DNA of 64,000 nt from Pomphorhynchus laevis (GCA_012934845.2 WNNJ02003485.1:1-64000); one strand, 5' to 3'; shown: positions 49,801-57,477, counted from the first letter of the stretch. Notes: generated by a model not told the origin, from the sequence alone. Numbers and translations: made by a program.

Positions 49801-52800
49801 TTTTATTTTTAAATAAATATTTCCTATTTATTAATATTGTCATTTCTTGATACTGATTTTTTTATTATGTTTATCTGCGTAAAGTTATGTAGTTCAAATA
49901 AGTTTAATTTTTTTGATGCTTTTAAAGATAAACATAAAAATAAGAAAAAAAAGTAGTAAAACTAAATTTATCTGCCAAAATAATTAAATCAAAATAATTA
50001 TTTAAATGTTACAACAATTGAAACTATTTTGGCATTTTATTACAATAAAGTTAAGACAGCAAGATCCAAAATCAAGGTATTGAGTAATATGAATTCTGCT
50101 TGAGTTGTCCCTGTTCTTTAGCATCTGCGTTTTAGCTTTTTAACTAACGGTAATATTCGGGGGTTAGTGAGATCAAAATATTCTTCGTAAATTAAATCAT
50201 TTGATCTTCTTAATCCCGAATCGAAAATGGCTTGATCTATACAATTAACTTCCTTTAACTTGGTTGACTCATCAGGTGCCGATAAGCATTGTGAGTCACA
50301 AATTCGTTTACCCTTCATATTCGCTAACTGAAACTTTATCCCGTGACCAACTTGTAAGTGACCTTTTGGCCCTACTGTAGAAATGTCATTTAAATTATCC
50401 GCAGATCCAAAATAGCTTCCGTGAACATCCAACTTGACTTTACAGCTCTTAAATTCAGCAGAGAATTTATCCAACTTTTCCTTAAATTCCTTAGAAACAA
50501 TCATTTTACTGCCACCTATGTTCTTAACACTATTCGGCTTCAATGTAAGTAGCGGGCATCGATGAAACAAGAATGCATTAGATACAGTCACTGCTAAACA
50601 GGATATTATCGTAAAATACATTGATTAAAATTATCAATTCTTCTTAACGGATTTATTGTTTTTTATAGGCCTCTGCACAGGATGGTAGCTGGGATGCTTT
50701 TTGCAGCTTTGTCGTTCGTAGTTGCAGGGTTTATTCAGGTTGCTGTTATCGTAAGTATATCATTTTTGATATATATAACAAAAAGTCATTATGACAAAAA
50801 ATACAGTCTAATTACACATTGCATACAATTAATGTAAGTATCCAAATACTTTGTTAATCACAAGAGATGATCGAACGTTTCACTACTATTTGTTTGCTAA
50901 TATAAATACTCGAACAGATATATGTTGATGAAAATACTGCCATATTATATTCACTGAATTATTGATTTCACACTAAAGATAGCACATTCTACCGTTGCAA
51001 TATAATTAGTTTAACGCAATTGTGTACAATTGATTTGGAATATCAATTATTCACGTACTAGTAATTGTATTTCAGCATCAAAAAGATTTTCAAACAAATG
51101 ATTTTTTTACAAATTTTAAAAAATTGAACGCTTTTCTAAAAATTAGATCAGCTAACTGAGTCTACGTTTTTAATATTGTTAATAAATTTAAAATAATGCA
51201 TTATAAAAATTAAATAATTAAATAATAAAAAATAAATAATGATTAATAATTATGTAAAATAAATAACTATATAAGAATTAAAATAATTTATTTCAAGTTT
51301 AAATTTAAAATTGAAAGTTAAAATAGAAGTCAATTTTTATGATTGACAAATCAGATCAGCTAACTGATTCTACGTATTTTATATTTTTTATAAATTAAAA
51401 AAATAATGCAAAATAAAATTTAAATAATTAAATAATAAAAATATATTATTAATTACATAATAAATAATTATAAATAATAAATAATTATTATATAAGATTC
51501 TATATAATTTATATAAAAAGTTGAAATTTAAAATTGAAATTTAAAATAAAAGTCAATTTTTACGAATTTACCTATAAATAAGAGACGTTGTATAAGAATA
51601 AGAATTATAGGTCATCAGGAGGAACTTCTATGTTATCATTTTCAGCTAATATTAAATAAATGTGAATTTGAGGTGGGTTAAATTAAACAGAAGTTATCAA
51701 TCATTACAAAATACCACAGTGATACTATTGACGCCTCAACCAATTAAAAAGAAAGCTCACAGAGATTTAAGCTTTATAAATCTTAATATTTAAGATTAGG
51801 AGCCAAAATAGGAACTGAAACAGTTCCTATTTTAGTTCCTCCTGATGGCCTTTGATCCTTATGCTTATAAATGGGTAGAGGAGTTAGGGGCCGAAATCTG
51901 ATAGCATCGTAGTTCCTCCTGATGACCTCTAATCCTTATTCTGATACAACGTCTGTTATTTATTAGTCAATTCATAAAAATTGACTTTTATTTTAAATTT
52001 GAATTTTAAATTTTAACTTGATATAAATTATATAAAACCTTTTAACAATTATTTATTATTTATAATTATTTATTATTTAATTAATAATATGCTTTAATTA
52101 TTTAATTATTTTAATAATAAATAATCTTAAATATTAAGATTTACAAAGCTTTAAATCTCTGTGAGCTTTCTTTTGATATTGTTTGATATGTCAATTGTCT
52201 CATGGTGGTATTTTGTATTGATTGATAACTTATGCTTAATTTAACCCATCTAAAATTCACATTTATTTGAAAACTAATTTAGTATTTTATAATTTACACC
52301 TAAATAAATATGTTTAGAAGATGTCTACCTAACTTGGCGAATATAAAAGTTAATTTACTAGATTAAACTCAGTTTAAATTATTGATTTAAAGCTGTAAAT
52401 ATTTGATTATCTTACACTAGCTGCATATTTGAATAAGTAATTTATACTCGATTAATCAGATAAGCTAACGAAGTAGCATTTTTTAAATGCTACTTAATAT
52501 AAAATAATTCAACAAAATAATAATATTTAAATAATTATAATAAATAATTATTATATAAGATTCTATATAATTTATATAAAAAGTTAAAATTTAAAATAAA
52601 AGTCAATATTTATGAGTGTACTAAAAAATAACATACGATGTATCAGTATAAGGATTAGAGTCATCAGGAGGAACTGCAATGTTATCATGTTTCCGACTAT
52701 ATTTGTTGTCCACGCATAGCAGCGGGCCAAATACATGCAAATGACGCATTTCCTTTGATGAAATTTGATTATCTAGTATCTTATTATAATACAAAGTTTA

Positions 52801-55800
52801 ATATTTAAAATTAATAATTATAATAAATATTTTGAATATATTGCATACACGAGCCGCTTTTCTTAACTGGTCGGTTTGATATTATCCTCGTGTGGTTGTT
52901 TGATTCCTATCAGCATCACTGTACACTACAATCAGCGTGGGTGGACCTCATCAGCAGTGAGCCCACGCCTACATTTCGTGTTTCGGTCCTTTTACTGCTT
53001 CTGCTGATTCCTTGTCGCCGAAATGCTGGTTTATATTTGTCTTATATACCAAATTACAGAATTAATGTGTTCTATATTTGGTGTGGGCAGTAACTTATAT
53101 TCGCAATTCGAATCCACCACCCACCGATTTTTTATTCCGTTTTTATACGAAATGTTCACTGGACAGTAAACCGTAAGCTGTCTTTTTACTATTGTGAATA
53201 TATTGCATACACGAGCCGCTTTTCTTAACTGGTCGGTTTGATATTATCCTCGTGTGGTTGTTTGATTCCTATCAGCATCACTGTACACTACAATCAATAT
53301 TAATATTGTTTATTATCCATAAATATTTTCTGCAAATTTAGAGTACTATCAATGATTCTTAATTATCCCGTTTCCTGTACTTCTAAAACTCTTTGAGTTT
53401 TAGTACTTCTAAAACTCAAAGATTATAAATGACCGAAATAATCGATTAATTATTAAGTCAATTAACTATTAATTTATTTACAATTCATTAAGTTTGCCAA
53501 ATTACTATGTTCATCCTTAATGCATGACTAAATGTAGTAATTAGGGATTTTAAGTGACATTAAATTATTAGAACATAAATTTAATCTTTTAATTGTTTAA
53601 TAAATTAAATTATTTATTAAATTTCAAATACAATTGTGTTAATTATATCTACCAAATGTAGTTATTTAGTATATTTTATATTTAATAATTGCTCTCATAA
53701 GACAACACAATAACGTTCTGAAAATCAACTGTGTGATTAAGTGATGATGTCATCAATTATGATTTCCTAATGACTTCCTGATGATGGTGGTAAATATAAT
53801 AATTTAAATATTGAATAATCGTTTTCCTTGGCTTCCATGGATAACTTAAATATTTTCAATAAATTTAATTATTAAATTGTTTTTATGTTTTTGGCAAAAC
53901 ATCCAGAGAGTGCAAATCAAAAAATAATATATATTTTTTATATTTCGGATATACACGAAGCCCTTTTTAATTGTAATTTGCTGAACTGTTATCTAACTTT
54001 TATCTAAGTTACCATTAAAAGCAACCTTTTAAAAAATTAACTGAATAGTAAATAATGTATTTTTAAGAATGATATAAAAAGCCAGACAAATGATTCAAAT
54101 ATCACAACTTTCACAAATCAGCTTGTTACAGTGCAAAATAATCTACCTTGCTTGCTAAACATAAGAAACACTGATATGCAGACAGTAATGAAAATTGCAA
54201 AACAACAGGTTAATTTAAGTTTTGCCAATTTTCGATATAATTTTTTACTATACATCTAAAAGGCAAAAGCAATCCGCAATGTCGGTTACACAGACGTGCT
54301 CTATAGCTCTTGCACAAAGAATAGCTTAACAATGGCCGATATACCAGGCGCACTTAAATTTATTGAAATAGATATGGATGCAAACGGAAGTATTACAGCT
54401 TTGGTGGTAGGTAAAATAAAAATTTTATTTGAAAAACGAATTAATTAAATCTAATATGTCATAAAAACTTTTATTAAAGTTTAAATTATTTGCTAAATTA
54501 ATTATCCAATTATTAAATATTGAAAATAATTAATATCTCATAAATCTGATGAAATTTAATCATTTAATTAAATTTTATTAAAATTTAGTTGATTTTATGA
54601 CAGCAGAAGTGAAACTTTGTGCAAACTTCAACGTTTTTGTTAAATTAGTTTCAATTCTTCGAATAAAATCAATATATTGAATGCATACAACACATTCTAG
54701 ATACGAATGCTGCATGATTTTTAATAAGTTTATTACCATTTGTGACACACTTGTCTATCTTTTGTTTTGAGTTTACAATTGTAAACTCAATTGTAAACTC
54801 AAGTTTTCAAATTAATTACAAATTAATTTGTAAGAGTTTAAATAATTTTTTAAGAGCTAATAGCTGATACACTGTTCGTAATAGAAAAAATTATTTCAAC
54901 TTACGATGACGAACTAATGATTAACGAATTAGAGAATTTAAAATTCAATGAGGATTTTCATAAAGAAGGAAATGTGATTTTAGGTGTACGCGATGGTATA
55001 CGTAGATCACAAGCATCATATTTTTCAATATTTTCAATATTTTTCAATATTTTAAAATTATTTAATATTTTCCTATATTAAAACCCAATAATTTTGAAAA
55101 GCAGTTGATCATCAGCAATCACTTTGTCGTAAGTTGATAATCTATAATGAAGTGATAATTTTATGTGTTGTGATTACGCACCCGATATTTAGCCACATTG
55201 AATGATGTAAATGTCAATGCCGATAGATTTTGTTTTACTTTTTAAAAGTTTTATTTTGGCCTTGTCGTTATAAATCGGTTATATTTAAATAGCTTATATT
55301 CATAAAAGCGTCAAATCTATTTTCATAATTGAATTAATTATTTTAATAAAACTTTAAATATATTTAAAAGTTAAATATAAAAGTTAAAAGTTATTTATAG
55401 TTAAAATTTAATTGTTTAAATTTTAGCCTTCACAATTATCAGCAAAGCAACATGGATATTCGATCAATTCAAAGTAAGAAAATGTAATTTTATCTTAGAA
55501 TATTCTATATAAAATCTGAAATTTCTTTAATCTTCTGAATTAAGTTTTAAATTTATATATTTATTTAAAAATAAATTGAATAAAGTTTTAAATTAATATA
55601 TTAATCCTAAACTTAATTAAATTAAGTTTAATTTATTATATATAATATTAATATTTTAATATTAATATTAATATTTTAATATTAATATTAATATTTTTAT
55701 ATTAATTTAATATTAATATTAATATTTTTTATTAATATTAATATTTATATTAATATAAATATTTATATTTTATAAATATCTAATATTTAATAAAATTAAA

Positions 55801-57477
55801 TATTGGATTAATTATTAATTAATTTGTTTTCATTATTTCATTAATAAATAAAATTTTTATTAATAAACAACCATAAAATTTAGTTATTAGATTTTTTTAT
55901 TTGGTATAAATACATTTTGTAAATTTTTTTACAAAGATGAATACAAAAATGAATAAACATTTTTACATTTTTATTGACAAAAAATGAATACAAAGATGAT
56001 TAATCGCTGATAAACAACCAACTGCTAAACCAAACAGTTTAGCAGTTCAACCAAACTATTTGGTGTTAATATATGGATGTTTAATAAAATATCAAATATG
56101 TTTGATGACAATGCACGTTGCTCTAATTCTATATATAAGCCAACAGCAGTACGCTACATTTTATTATTGGACCTCATCAGCTACTGATCCAATATCTACG
56201 TTTCACGTTTCGGTCCTTATAATGTTAGCTGACGATCACTCGACTCGTATGCTTTTGTTGGTAATTAGATTTAATAAAATCTAATTTAAGTTAATATCAG
56301 CATGATATTGAGATATCATACGATATATCCTACGATATATCATATGCTATGATATATGATATTGATATGTGATATCTAAAATTGTAGTATGTGATTTTAA
56401 CTCGCATGTTTTAAAATATCACGTTTATTTATATTATTCGACTCGCCTGTTTCTTTGGCGTTTAGATTTAATAAAAGACTATCGTCTTACATTTTGCAAA
56501 TTTAATTGAAATCACTTCTGATTGCAAATTAAATCAGCGTTGGTAGGGGAAGGTGTTTTCTTTAATTTGAAAGCCTATCTATTTTCGCAATTGATGGCTA
56601 TTATTAAACTAATCTTCTAATTTGTTTCCTAATTTTAAGTTGATATACCTATGCAGTCATTGTGACCATTCAAATTTTGATAATTATTTTTACCCTGCAC
56701 TTTGTTTCAATCCTATATATAAGCCAACAACAGTACTTTACATTTTAGTATTGGTGGACCTTATCAGCTACTGATCCAATACCTACGTTTCGCGTTTCGG
56801 TCCTTTTAATGTTGACTGACGATCACTCGACTCGTCTGCTTTATTGACATTTAGATTTTAATGAAAGATTTCGTTATTATATTTTGCAAATTTAATTGAA
56901 ATTATTTCTGATTTAAAATTTAATCAATGTTTGGTAGGAGGAAGGTAGTATTGAAAATAATAGTCGTATTCGAAGTTTCTGAAAATTTCAATGTTCACAA
57001 TATCATTTTGTTGCCTTAGCGGAAACAAAATTTATTTTACAGCTGAAATTCTGGATCATCTTACTATTATATAATATTACAGTGGAATCATTTGATGAGG
57101 AAACTTTACTAGTTACCGTTTTGACAATTCTTTCGTAGCCGCCAAACTGATTATATAGAGTTAAATCATCTGCTATAATCAATAACGGAATGTATTTGAT
57201 ATATTATCTTTATTTTATATAAAATTAAGATAAAATTAATATATAAGATTAATATAAGATTAATTTATTTATAAAATTAATTTACCATTGCCATATATAT
57301 TTATCATTTAGTCCACTCAGACTTTTCCATCCACACTTCTTTCCTCGAATAATCAAATCCGAAGAGGAGACAAAACAATCTTCAGTGCACATTTTATTCC
57401 AATTGTTTCAATATATAATTCTAACCGCCGGAGAAGTATTATTTTCAATTTCTGGTTTACATTTTGCATATGCCGAG
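37802..57477 (+). CDS. SLC15: Proton-coupled oligopeptide transporter (SLC15/PTR2), gene model, 3' end not found
   Basis: SLC15 proteins use the proton gradient to import di- and tripeptides across the plasma membrane. Seventeen exons join in phase into the first nine transmembrane segments, the large extracellular domain and TM10. Visible signatures: [10 protein letters not shown] in TM1, IYH in TM2 (histidine matching human PEPT1 His57), GTGGIKPC in TM4, [12 protein letters not shown] in TM7, and GEVLFSISG in TM10. Introns are 45-56 nt or over 450 nt. Exons for TM11-TM12 are not found before 64000. They may lie beyond the window or have been lost. No stop or frameshift was seen in any exon. 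Confidence 0.9.
38560..39230 (+). mobile_element. PLE RT C-terminal fragments
   Basis: Pieces in order: [11 protein letters not shown] (motif B side) at about 38585, [11 protein letters not shown] at about 38715, then [14 protein letters not shown] and INQHNNI-like segments at 39100-39190. These match the minus-strand copy at 58075-58416. Interrupted by TA repeats at 38820-38940. Heavily decayed. Lies in SLC15 intron 1. Confidence 0.65.
39312..39638 (+). other. Unrecognised 108-codon open frame
   Basis: Begins [20 protein letters not shown] and contains no motif I recognise. It has better base balance than its surroundings, lies in SLC15 intron 1 and is followed by a PLE terminus. It could be an old element fragment or chance. 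Confidence 0.2.
39755..40080 (-). mobile_element. PLE terminal region, antisense
   Basis: Starts CAAATCAGCTAACTGAGTC (3' end of the element on the minus strand). The core at about 39980-40060 has GGCCGAAACCTGATAGCATAG and CTGATGA. The outer helix is partly lost. SLC15 intron 1. Confidence 0.8.
40265..40490 (-). mobile_element. PLE terminal region, antisense, core missing
   Basis: Same family from AATCAGTTAACTGAGTCTAC to CAGAATAAGGATAAGA, cut before the structured core. It ends about 20 bases before the acceptor of SLC15 exon 2, so the insertion spared the splice site narrowly. Confidence 0.75.
40512..40676 (+). CDS. SLC15: SLC15 exon 2: N-terminus and TM1
   Basis: Acceptor TTTTAG|CA. Reads [20 protein letters not shown], then [20 protein letters not shown] with the family ExxERF motif that takes part in proton coupling. 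Ends G|GTAAAT, phase 1. Confidence 0.9.
40727..40868 (+). CDS. SLC15: SLC15 exon 3: TM1 end and TM2
   Basis: After a 50-nt intron: [13 protein letters not shown], then [20 protein letters not shown] and SDSWLGKFK. The His of IYH is the proton-site histidine of PEPT1. Phase 2 donor AA|GTAAGT. Confidence 0.93.
41480..42360 (+). mobile_element. PLE RT, tandem partial duplication
   Basis: First part: [20 protein letters not shown] (motif A) and [20 protein letters not shown] (motif B). From about 41999 the [14 protein letters not shown] to motif B stretch is repeated, followed by FRYIDDK (motif C). Two partial copies in tandem, both decayed. SLC15 intron 3. Confidence 0.78.
42805..42891 (+). CDS. 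SLC15: SLC15 exon 4: TM3
   Basis: Reads [20 protein letters not shown] then IPSIGNKN, the TM3 segment after WLGKFK. The acceptor TTTTTTAG completes the lysine codon. The donor is TT|GTATGT in phase 2. Intron 3 (1.9 kb) holds two PLE RT fragments. Confidence 0.88.
42979..43285. repeat. 108-bp tandem repeat, 2.8 copies
   Basis: Units begin AAGTCAAGATTAAT at 42979, 43087 and 43195. The second and third are nearly identical. SLC15 intron 4. No recognisable origin. Confidence 0.9.
43286..44750. other. SLC15 intron 4 remainder, dispersed fragment pair
   Basis: A phrase (AGTTAACT.CTGC.ATG..CTTATCAGC) occurs at about 43872-43915 and 44417-44460. The second lies in a 69-codon minus-strand frame (44389-44598, [19 protein letters not shown]) of unknown nature. 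43540-43680 is AT microsatellite. No host exon was seen. Confidence 0.4.
44751..44847 (+). CDS. SLC15: SLC15 exon 5: TM4
   Basis: [20 protein letters not shown] then [11 protein letters not shown]: the PTR2 family signature region. Acceptor GCTTTAG, donor GAG|GTAAAT, phase 0. Confidence 0.94.
44899..44989 (+). CDS. SLC15: SLC15 exon 6: TM5
   Basis: 51-nt intron before it. Encodes [20 protein letters not shown] then TPLLK (family FFSFFYFSINAGSL). Donor G|GTAGAT, phase 1. Confidence 0.92.
45333..45430 (-). mobile_element. PLE terminal region, antisense end fragment
   Basis: AATCAGCTAACTGAGTCTAC through AATTAAATAATAAAATT. Only the outermost 100 bases remain. SLC15 intron 6. Confidence 0.75.
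46117..46224 (+). CDS. SLC15: SLC15 exon 7: loop and start of TM6
   Basis: Cysteine-rich loop ([20 protein letters not shown]) then [16 protein letters not shown], matching CYPLAFGVPAALMVIAL. Six cysteines are more than usual for this loop. The donor T|GTATTA is in phase 1. The frame running on to 46307 is intron read-through. Confidence 0.88.
46274..46356 (+). CDS. SLC15: SLC15 exon 8: end of TM6
   Basis: A 49-nt intron ends ATTAAG|TG. The exon reads [20 protein letters not shown] then KFVKSIY, aligning with VFVVGSGMYKKFKPQGN. Joining exons 7 and 8 gives a continuous TM6. Confidence 0.88.
46413..46496 (+). CDS. SLC15: SLC15 exon 9: cytosolic linker
   Basis: Basic linker [20 protein letters not shown] then DNASEEYD, matching the HWLDWAxEKYD region. 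56-nt intron before it; donor GAT|GTACGT, phase 0. Confidence 0.87.
46497..47006. other. SLC15 intron 9, no recognised content
   Basis: 510 bases of AT-rich sequence with no element that I recognise. It may be an old, decayed insertion in a once short intron. Confidence 0.35.
47007..47141 (+). CDS. SLC15: SLC15 exon 10: TM7
   Basis: Reads [20 protein letters not shown] then [17 protein letters not shown], the highly conserved FWALFDQQGSRW region. The family's arginine after GS is threonine here. Donor CTT|GTAATT, phase 0. Confidence 0.93.
47187..47308 (+). CDS. SLC15: SLC15 exon 11: TM8
   Basis: After a 45-nt intron, the shortest here: [20 protein letters not shown] then [16 protein letters not shown]. 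The QxxNPxL and PLFD motifs are family signatures. Donor AA|GTAAGT, phase 2. Confidence 0.93.
47630..48330 (+). mobile_element. PLE GIY-YIG segment bracketed by hammerhead motifs
   Basis: A 133-codon frame (47788-48189) carries CNHTC, then [20 protein letters not shown] (GIY-YIG core) and the C-terminal [15 protein letters not shown]. Upstream at 47630-47654 is a mutated hammerhead (TTGAAAA, AGG..GCC stem, GAAACG). Downstream at 48281-48310 is an intact one. This is the published PLE layout, with ribozymes in flanking repeats. A different lineage from 2771-3345. The RT part is missing. Confidence 0.8.
48281..48310 (+). ncRNA. Hammerhead ribozyme, minimal type I (PLE)
   Basis: CTGAAGA (48281-48287), stem II GAA/TTC (48289-48291 with 48296-48298), GAAAC (48299-48303), GCGTTGT, then TTTCAATAAA. 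All core bases are present in canonical order on the sense strand of the PLE, 90 bases after its stop codon. Confidence 0.7.
48366..48832 (-). mobile_element. Non-autonomous repeat 'E', with duplicated end
   Basis: A block TTGTTATTGCGAAAAAT...GAAACTGTGGTCCAGGAGCC occurs at 48376-48438 and 48769-48830, bracketing a unit with GACGTTCCTAACCACCCAGC. The ends being direct repeats suggests a terminal-repeat layout of about 460 bases. No coding domain (the frame at 48549 is incidental). Confidence 0.6.
48508..48572 (-). ncRNA. Interleaved-helix hammerhead-like core (repeat E)
   Basis: Minus strand: GCAGT, CGAAAC, GTACCATAACCAC, linker, CTGACGA, TG, ACTGC, TGG, GTGGTTAGGAAC. GCAGT pairs ACTGC. TAACCAC/GTGGTTA pairs, with a partial extension. 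The variable core position is C (CTGACGA), as the hammerhead rule CTGANGA allows. Confidence 0.5.
48836..49072. repeat. Short direct and inverted repeats
   Basis: A unit with ATATACTGTTTTTGTTC then ACAAGCTTAGGGCAGA occurs three times directly (from about 48836, 48910, 48971) and once inverted (49018-49070). The last pair forms a hairpin. Confidence 0.75.
49127..49316. repeat. Palindrome of two PLE ends with hammerheads
   Basis: Arms read AAAAATCAGTATCCAAAAGAGG outward from both sides and meet near 49222. Minus-strand arm (49215-49189): CTGAAGA, stem GGCA-TTG-TGCC, GAAACG, an intact minimal hammerhead. Plus-strand arm (about 49240-49272): the same stem with a mutated core (GTCGAAGC). Fits the head-to-head insertions known for PLEs. 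Confidence 0.7.
49189..49215 (-). ncRNA. Hammerhead ribozyme, minimal type I
   Basis: Minus strand CTGAAGA, A, GGCA-TTG-TGCC, GAAACG. Canonical order, with a 4-bp stem II. The best stem II of the canonical copies in the window. Confidence 0.68.
50118..50621 (-). CDS. Small secreted protein, single exon, possible M15-peptidase-like fold
   Basis: 167 codons from ATG to stop, antisense in SLC15 intron 11. Residues 1-20 ([20 protein letters not shown]) form a signal peptide with no further membrane segment, so the product is probably secreted. The second half has [14 protein letters not shown] then CDSQCL and a [10 protein letters not shown] block. This recalls invertebrate proteins of the D-Ala-D-Ala peptidase (M15/hedgehog-like) fold, where the motif is VG.A.D.N...CNS.CL. 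The metal-binding Asp of that motif is not evident, so catalysis is doubtful. GC is higher than its flanks. Could be a recent retrocopy. Confidence 0.55.
   Translation of the reverse strand: MYFTIISCLAVTVSNAFLFHRCPLLTLKPNSVKNIGGSKMIVSKEFKEKLDKFSAEFKSCKVKLDVHGSYFGSADNLNDISTVGPKGHLQVGHGIKFQLANMKGKRICDSQCLSAPDESTKLKEVNCIDQAIFDSGLRRSNDLIYEEYFDLTNPRILPLVKKLKRRC
50669..50750 (+). CDS. SLC15: SLC15 exon 12: TM9
   Basis: Acceptor TTATAG|G completes a lysine. Then [20 protein letters not shown] and FIQVAVI, matching PLRKMxVGxxLAAxxF. Donor ATC|GTAAGT, phase 0. Intron 11 contains a PLE GIY-YIG and an antisense gene. Confidence 0.92.
51146..51645 (-). mobile_element. PLE terminal region, antisense, two partial copies
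   Basis: Termini CAGCTAACTGAGTCTACG at about 51149 and CAGCTAACTGATTCTACG at about 51357. The second runs to CATCAGGAGGAAC, where the core is cut. SLC15 intron 12. Confidence 0.72.
51652..52267. mobile_element. Fold-back element split by a PLE terminal region
   Basis: Outer arms (51652-51797 and 52122-52267) are inverted repeats: AAATAAATGTGAATTT at one end, AAATTCACATTTATTT at the other. AAAGAAAGCTCACAGAG lies inside the left arm and CTCTGTGAGCTTTCTTTT inside the right. Between them sits a sense PLE terminal region (about 51830-52090) with CTGATGA and GGCCGAAATC. The hairpin element, probably a MITE-like DNA element, seems to have received the PLE insertion. Confidence 0.6.
52500..52790 (-). 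mobile_element. PLE terminal region, antisense
   Basis: Contains AGATTCTATATAATTTATATAA, CATCAGGAGGAACTGCAATG, then GCATAGCAGCGGGCC and AAATACATGC. The CGAAAC string is altered (GGAAAC), but the outer helix region is present. Confidence 0.7.
52832..53300 (-). mobile_element. Non-autonomous repeat 'A', copy 2 and partial copy 3
   Basis: 52832-53045 is the inverse of 29671-29860, with its core at 52935-52989. 53193-53297 repeats its first 105 bases (GAATATATTGCATACACGAG to CACTACAATCA). The spaced direct repeat looks like a terminal repeat or partial tandem copy, as PLEs make. Confidence 0.65.
53301..54067. other. SLC15 intron 12 end
   Basis: AT-rich. A small inverted pair ACTTCTAAAACTCTTTGAG / CTCAAAG at 53380-53421 is the only structure. 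53285-53330 resembles an antisense PLE edge. No exon was recognised. Confidence 0.35.
54068..54208 (+). CDS. SLC15: SLC15 exon 13: extracellular domain
   Basis: 47 codons starting near [19 protein letters not shown], then [20 protein letters not shown]. Contains an N-glycosylation sequon (NIT). Start chosen at TTTTTAAG| by phase. Donor CAG|GTTAAT. The domain is fast-evolving in the family, so assignment rests on phase, position and lack of stops. Confidence 0.72.
54263..54410 (+). CDS. SLC15: SLC15 exon 14: extracellular domain
   Basis: 54-nt intron before it. Reads [20 protein letters not shown], then [20 protein letters not shown]. Donor G|GTAAAA, phase 1. Open throughout with balanced codon use compared with flanking AT-rich DNA. 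Confidence 0.78.
54855..54983 (+). CDS. SLC15: SLC15 exon 15: extracellular domain
   Basis: The acceptor TTTTTAAG|AG restores the frame: [20 protein letters not shown] then [20 protein letters not shown]. Acidic. Donor G|GTGTAC, phase 1. No family motif; supported by phase and openness. Confidence 0.65.
54984..55426. other. SLC15 intron 15, no recognised content
   Basis: AT-rich, with a TTTTCAATA run at 55020-55050 and no element that I recognise. Confidence 0.3.
55427..55473 (+). CDS. SLC15: SLC15 exon 16: end of extracellular domain (micro-exon)
   Basis: 47 nt: [15 protein letters not shown]. Resembles the YTII...F segment just before TM10. Acceptor ATTTTAG|CC, donor AAA|GTAAGA, phase 0. 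Confidence 0.62.
56060..56900 (-). mobile_element. Non-autonomous repeat 'B', two copies
   Basis: Copies at about 56118-56290 (continuing at 56440-56560 after an AT-rich interruption) and 56705-56950. They share TATATATAAGCCAACA, the CATCAGCTACTGATCCAATA core, GTTTCGGTCC and TGACGATCACTCGACTCG. The core resembles repeat A in helix GGACC/GGTCC. SLC15 intron 16. Confidence 0.65.
56165..56216 (-). ncRNA. Interleaved-helix hammerhead-like core (repeat B, copy 1)
   Basis: Minus strand: GGACC, GAAA, hairpin ACG-TGAAA-CGT, A, GATATTGGATC, linker, CTGATGA, GGTCCAATA. TATTGGATC pairs GGTCCAATA using the GGTCC bases, or TATTGGA/TCCAATA as the crossing helix. The copy at 56748-56803 has ACG-CGAAA-CGT, GTATTGG/CCAATAC and CTGATAA. 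Confidence 0.5.
57367..57477 (+). CDS. SLC15: SLC15 exon 17: TM10
   Basis: [20 protein letters not shown] then [17 protein letters not shown]. The GEV glutamate is the conserved TM10 acidic residue (human PEPT1 Glu595). The usual GLEF is GLHF here. The acceptor at 57366 (GAAGAG) follows a strong pyrimidine tract. An upstream acceptor would add residues but change phase. Donor GAG|GTAAAT, phase 0. The next exon should begin APTSMK-like and is not present nearby. Confidence 0.85.

Noticed and set aside
57041-57135. Candidate SLC15 exon after TTTTACAG ([11 protein letters not shown]...)
   Set aside because: Open for only about 30 codons and no donor in the phase needed to join exon 17. Exon 16 joins exon 17 directly in phase with a better family fit.
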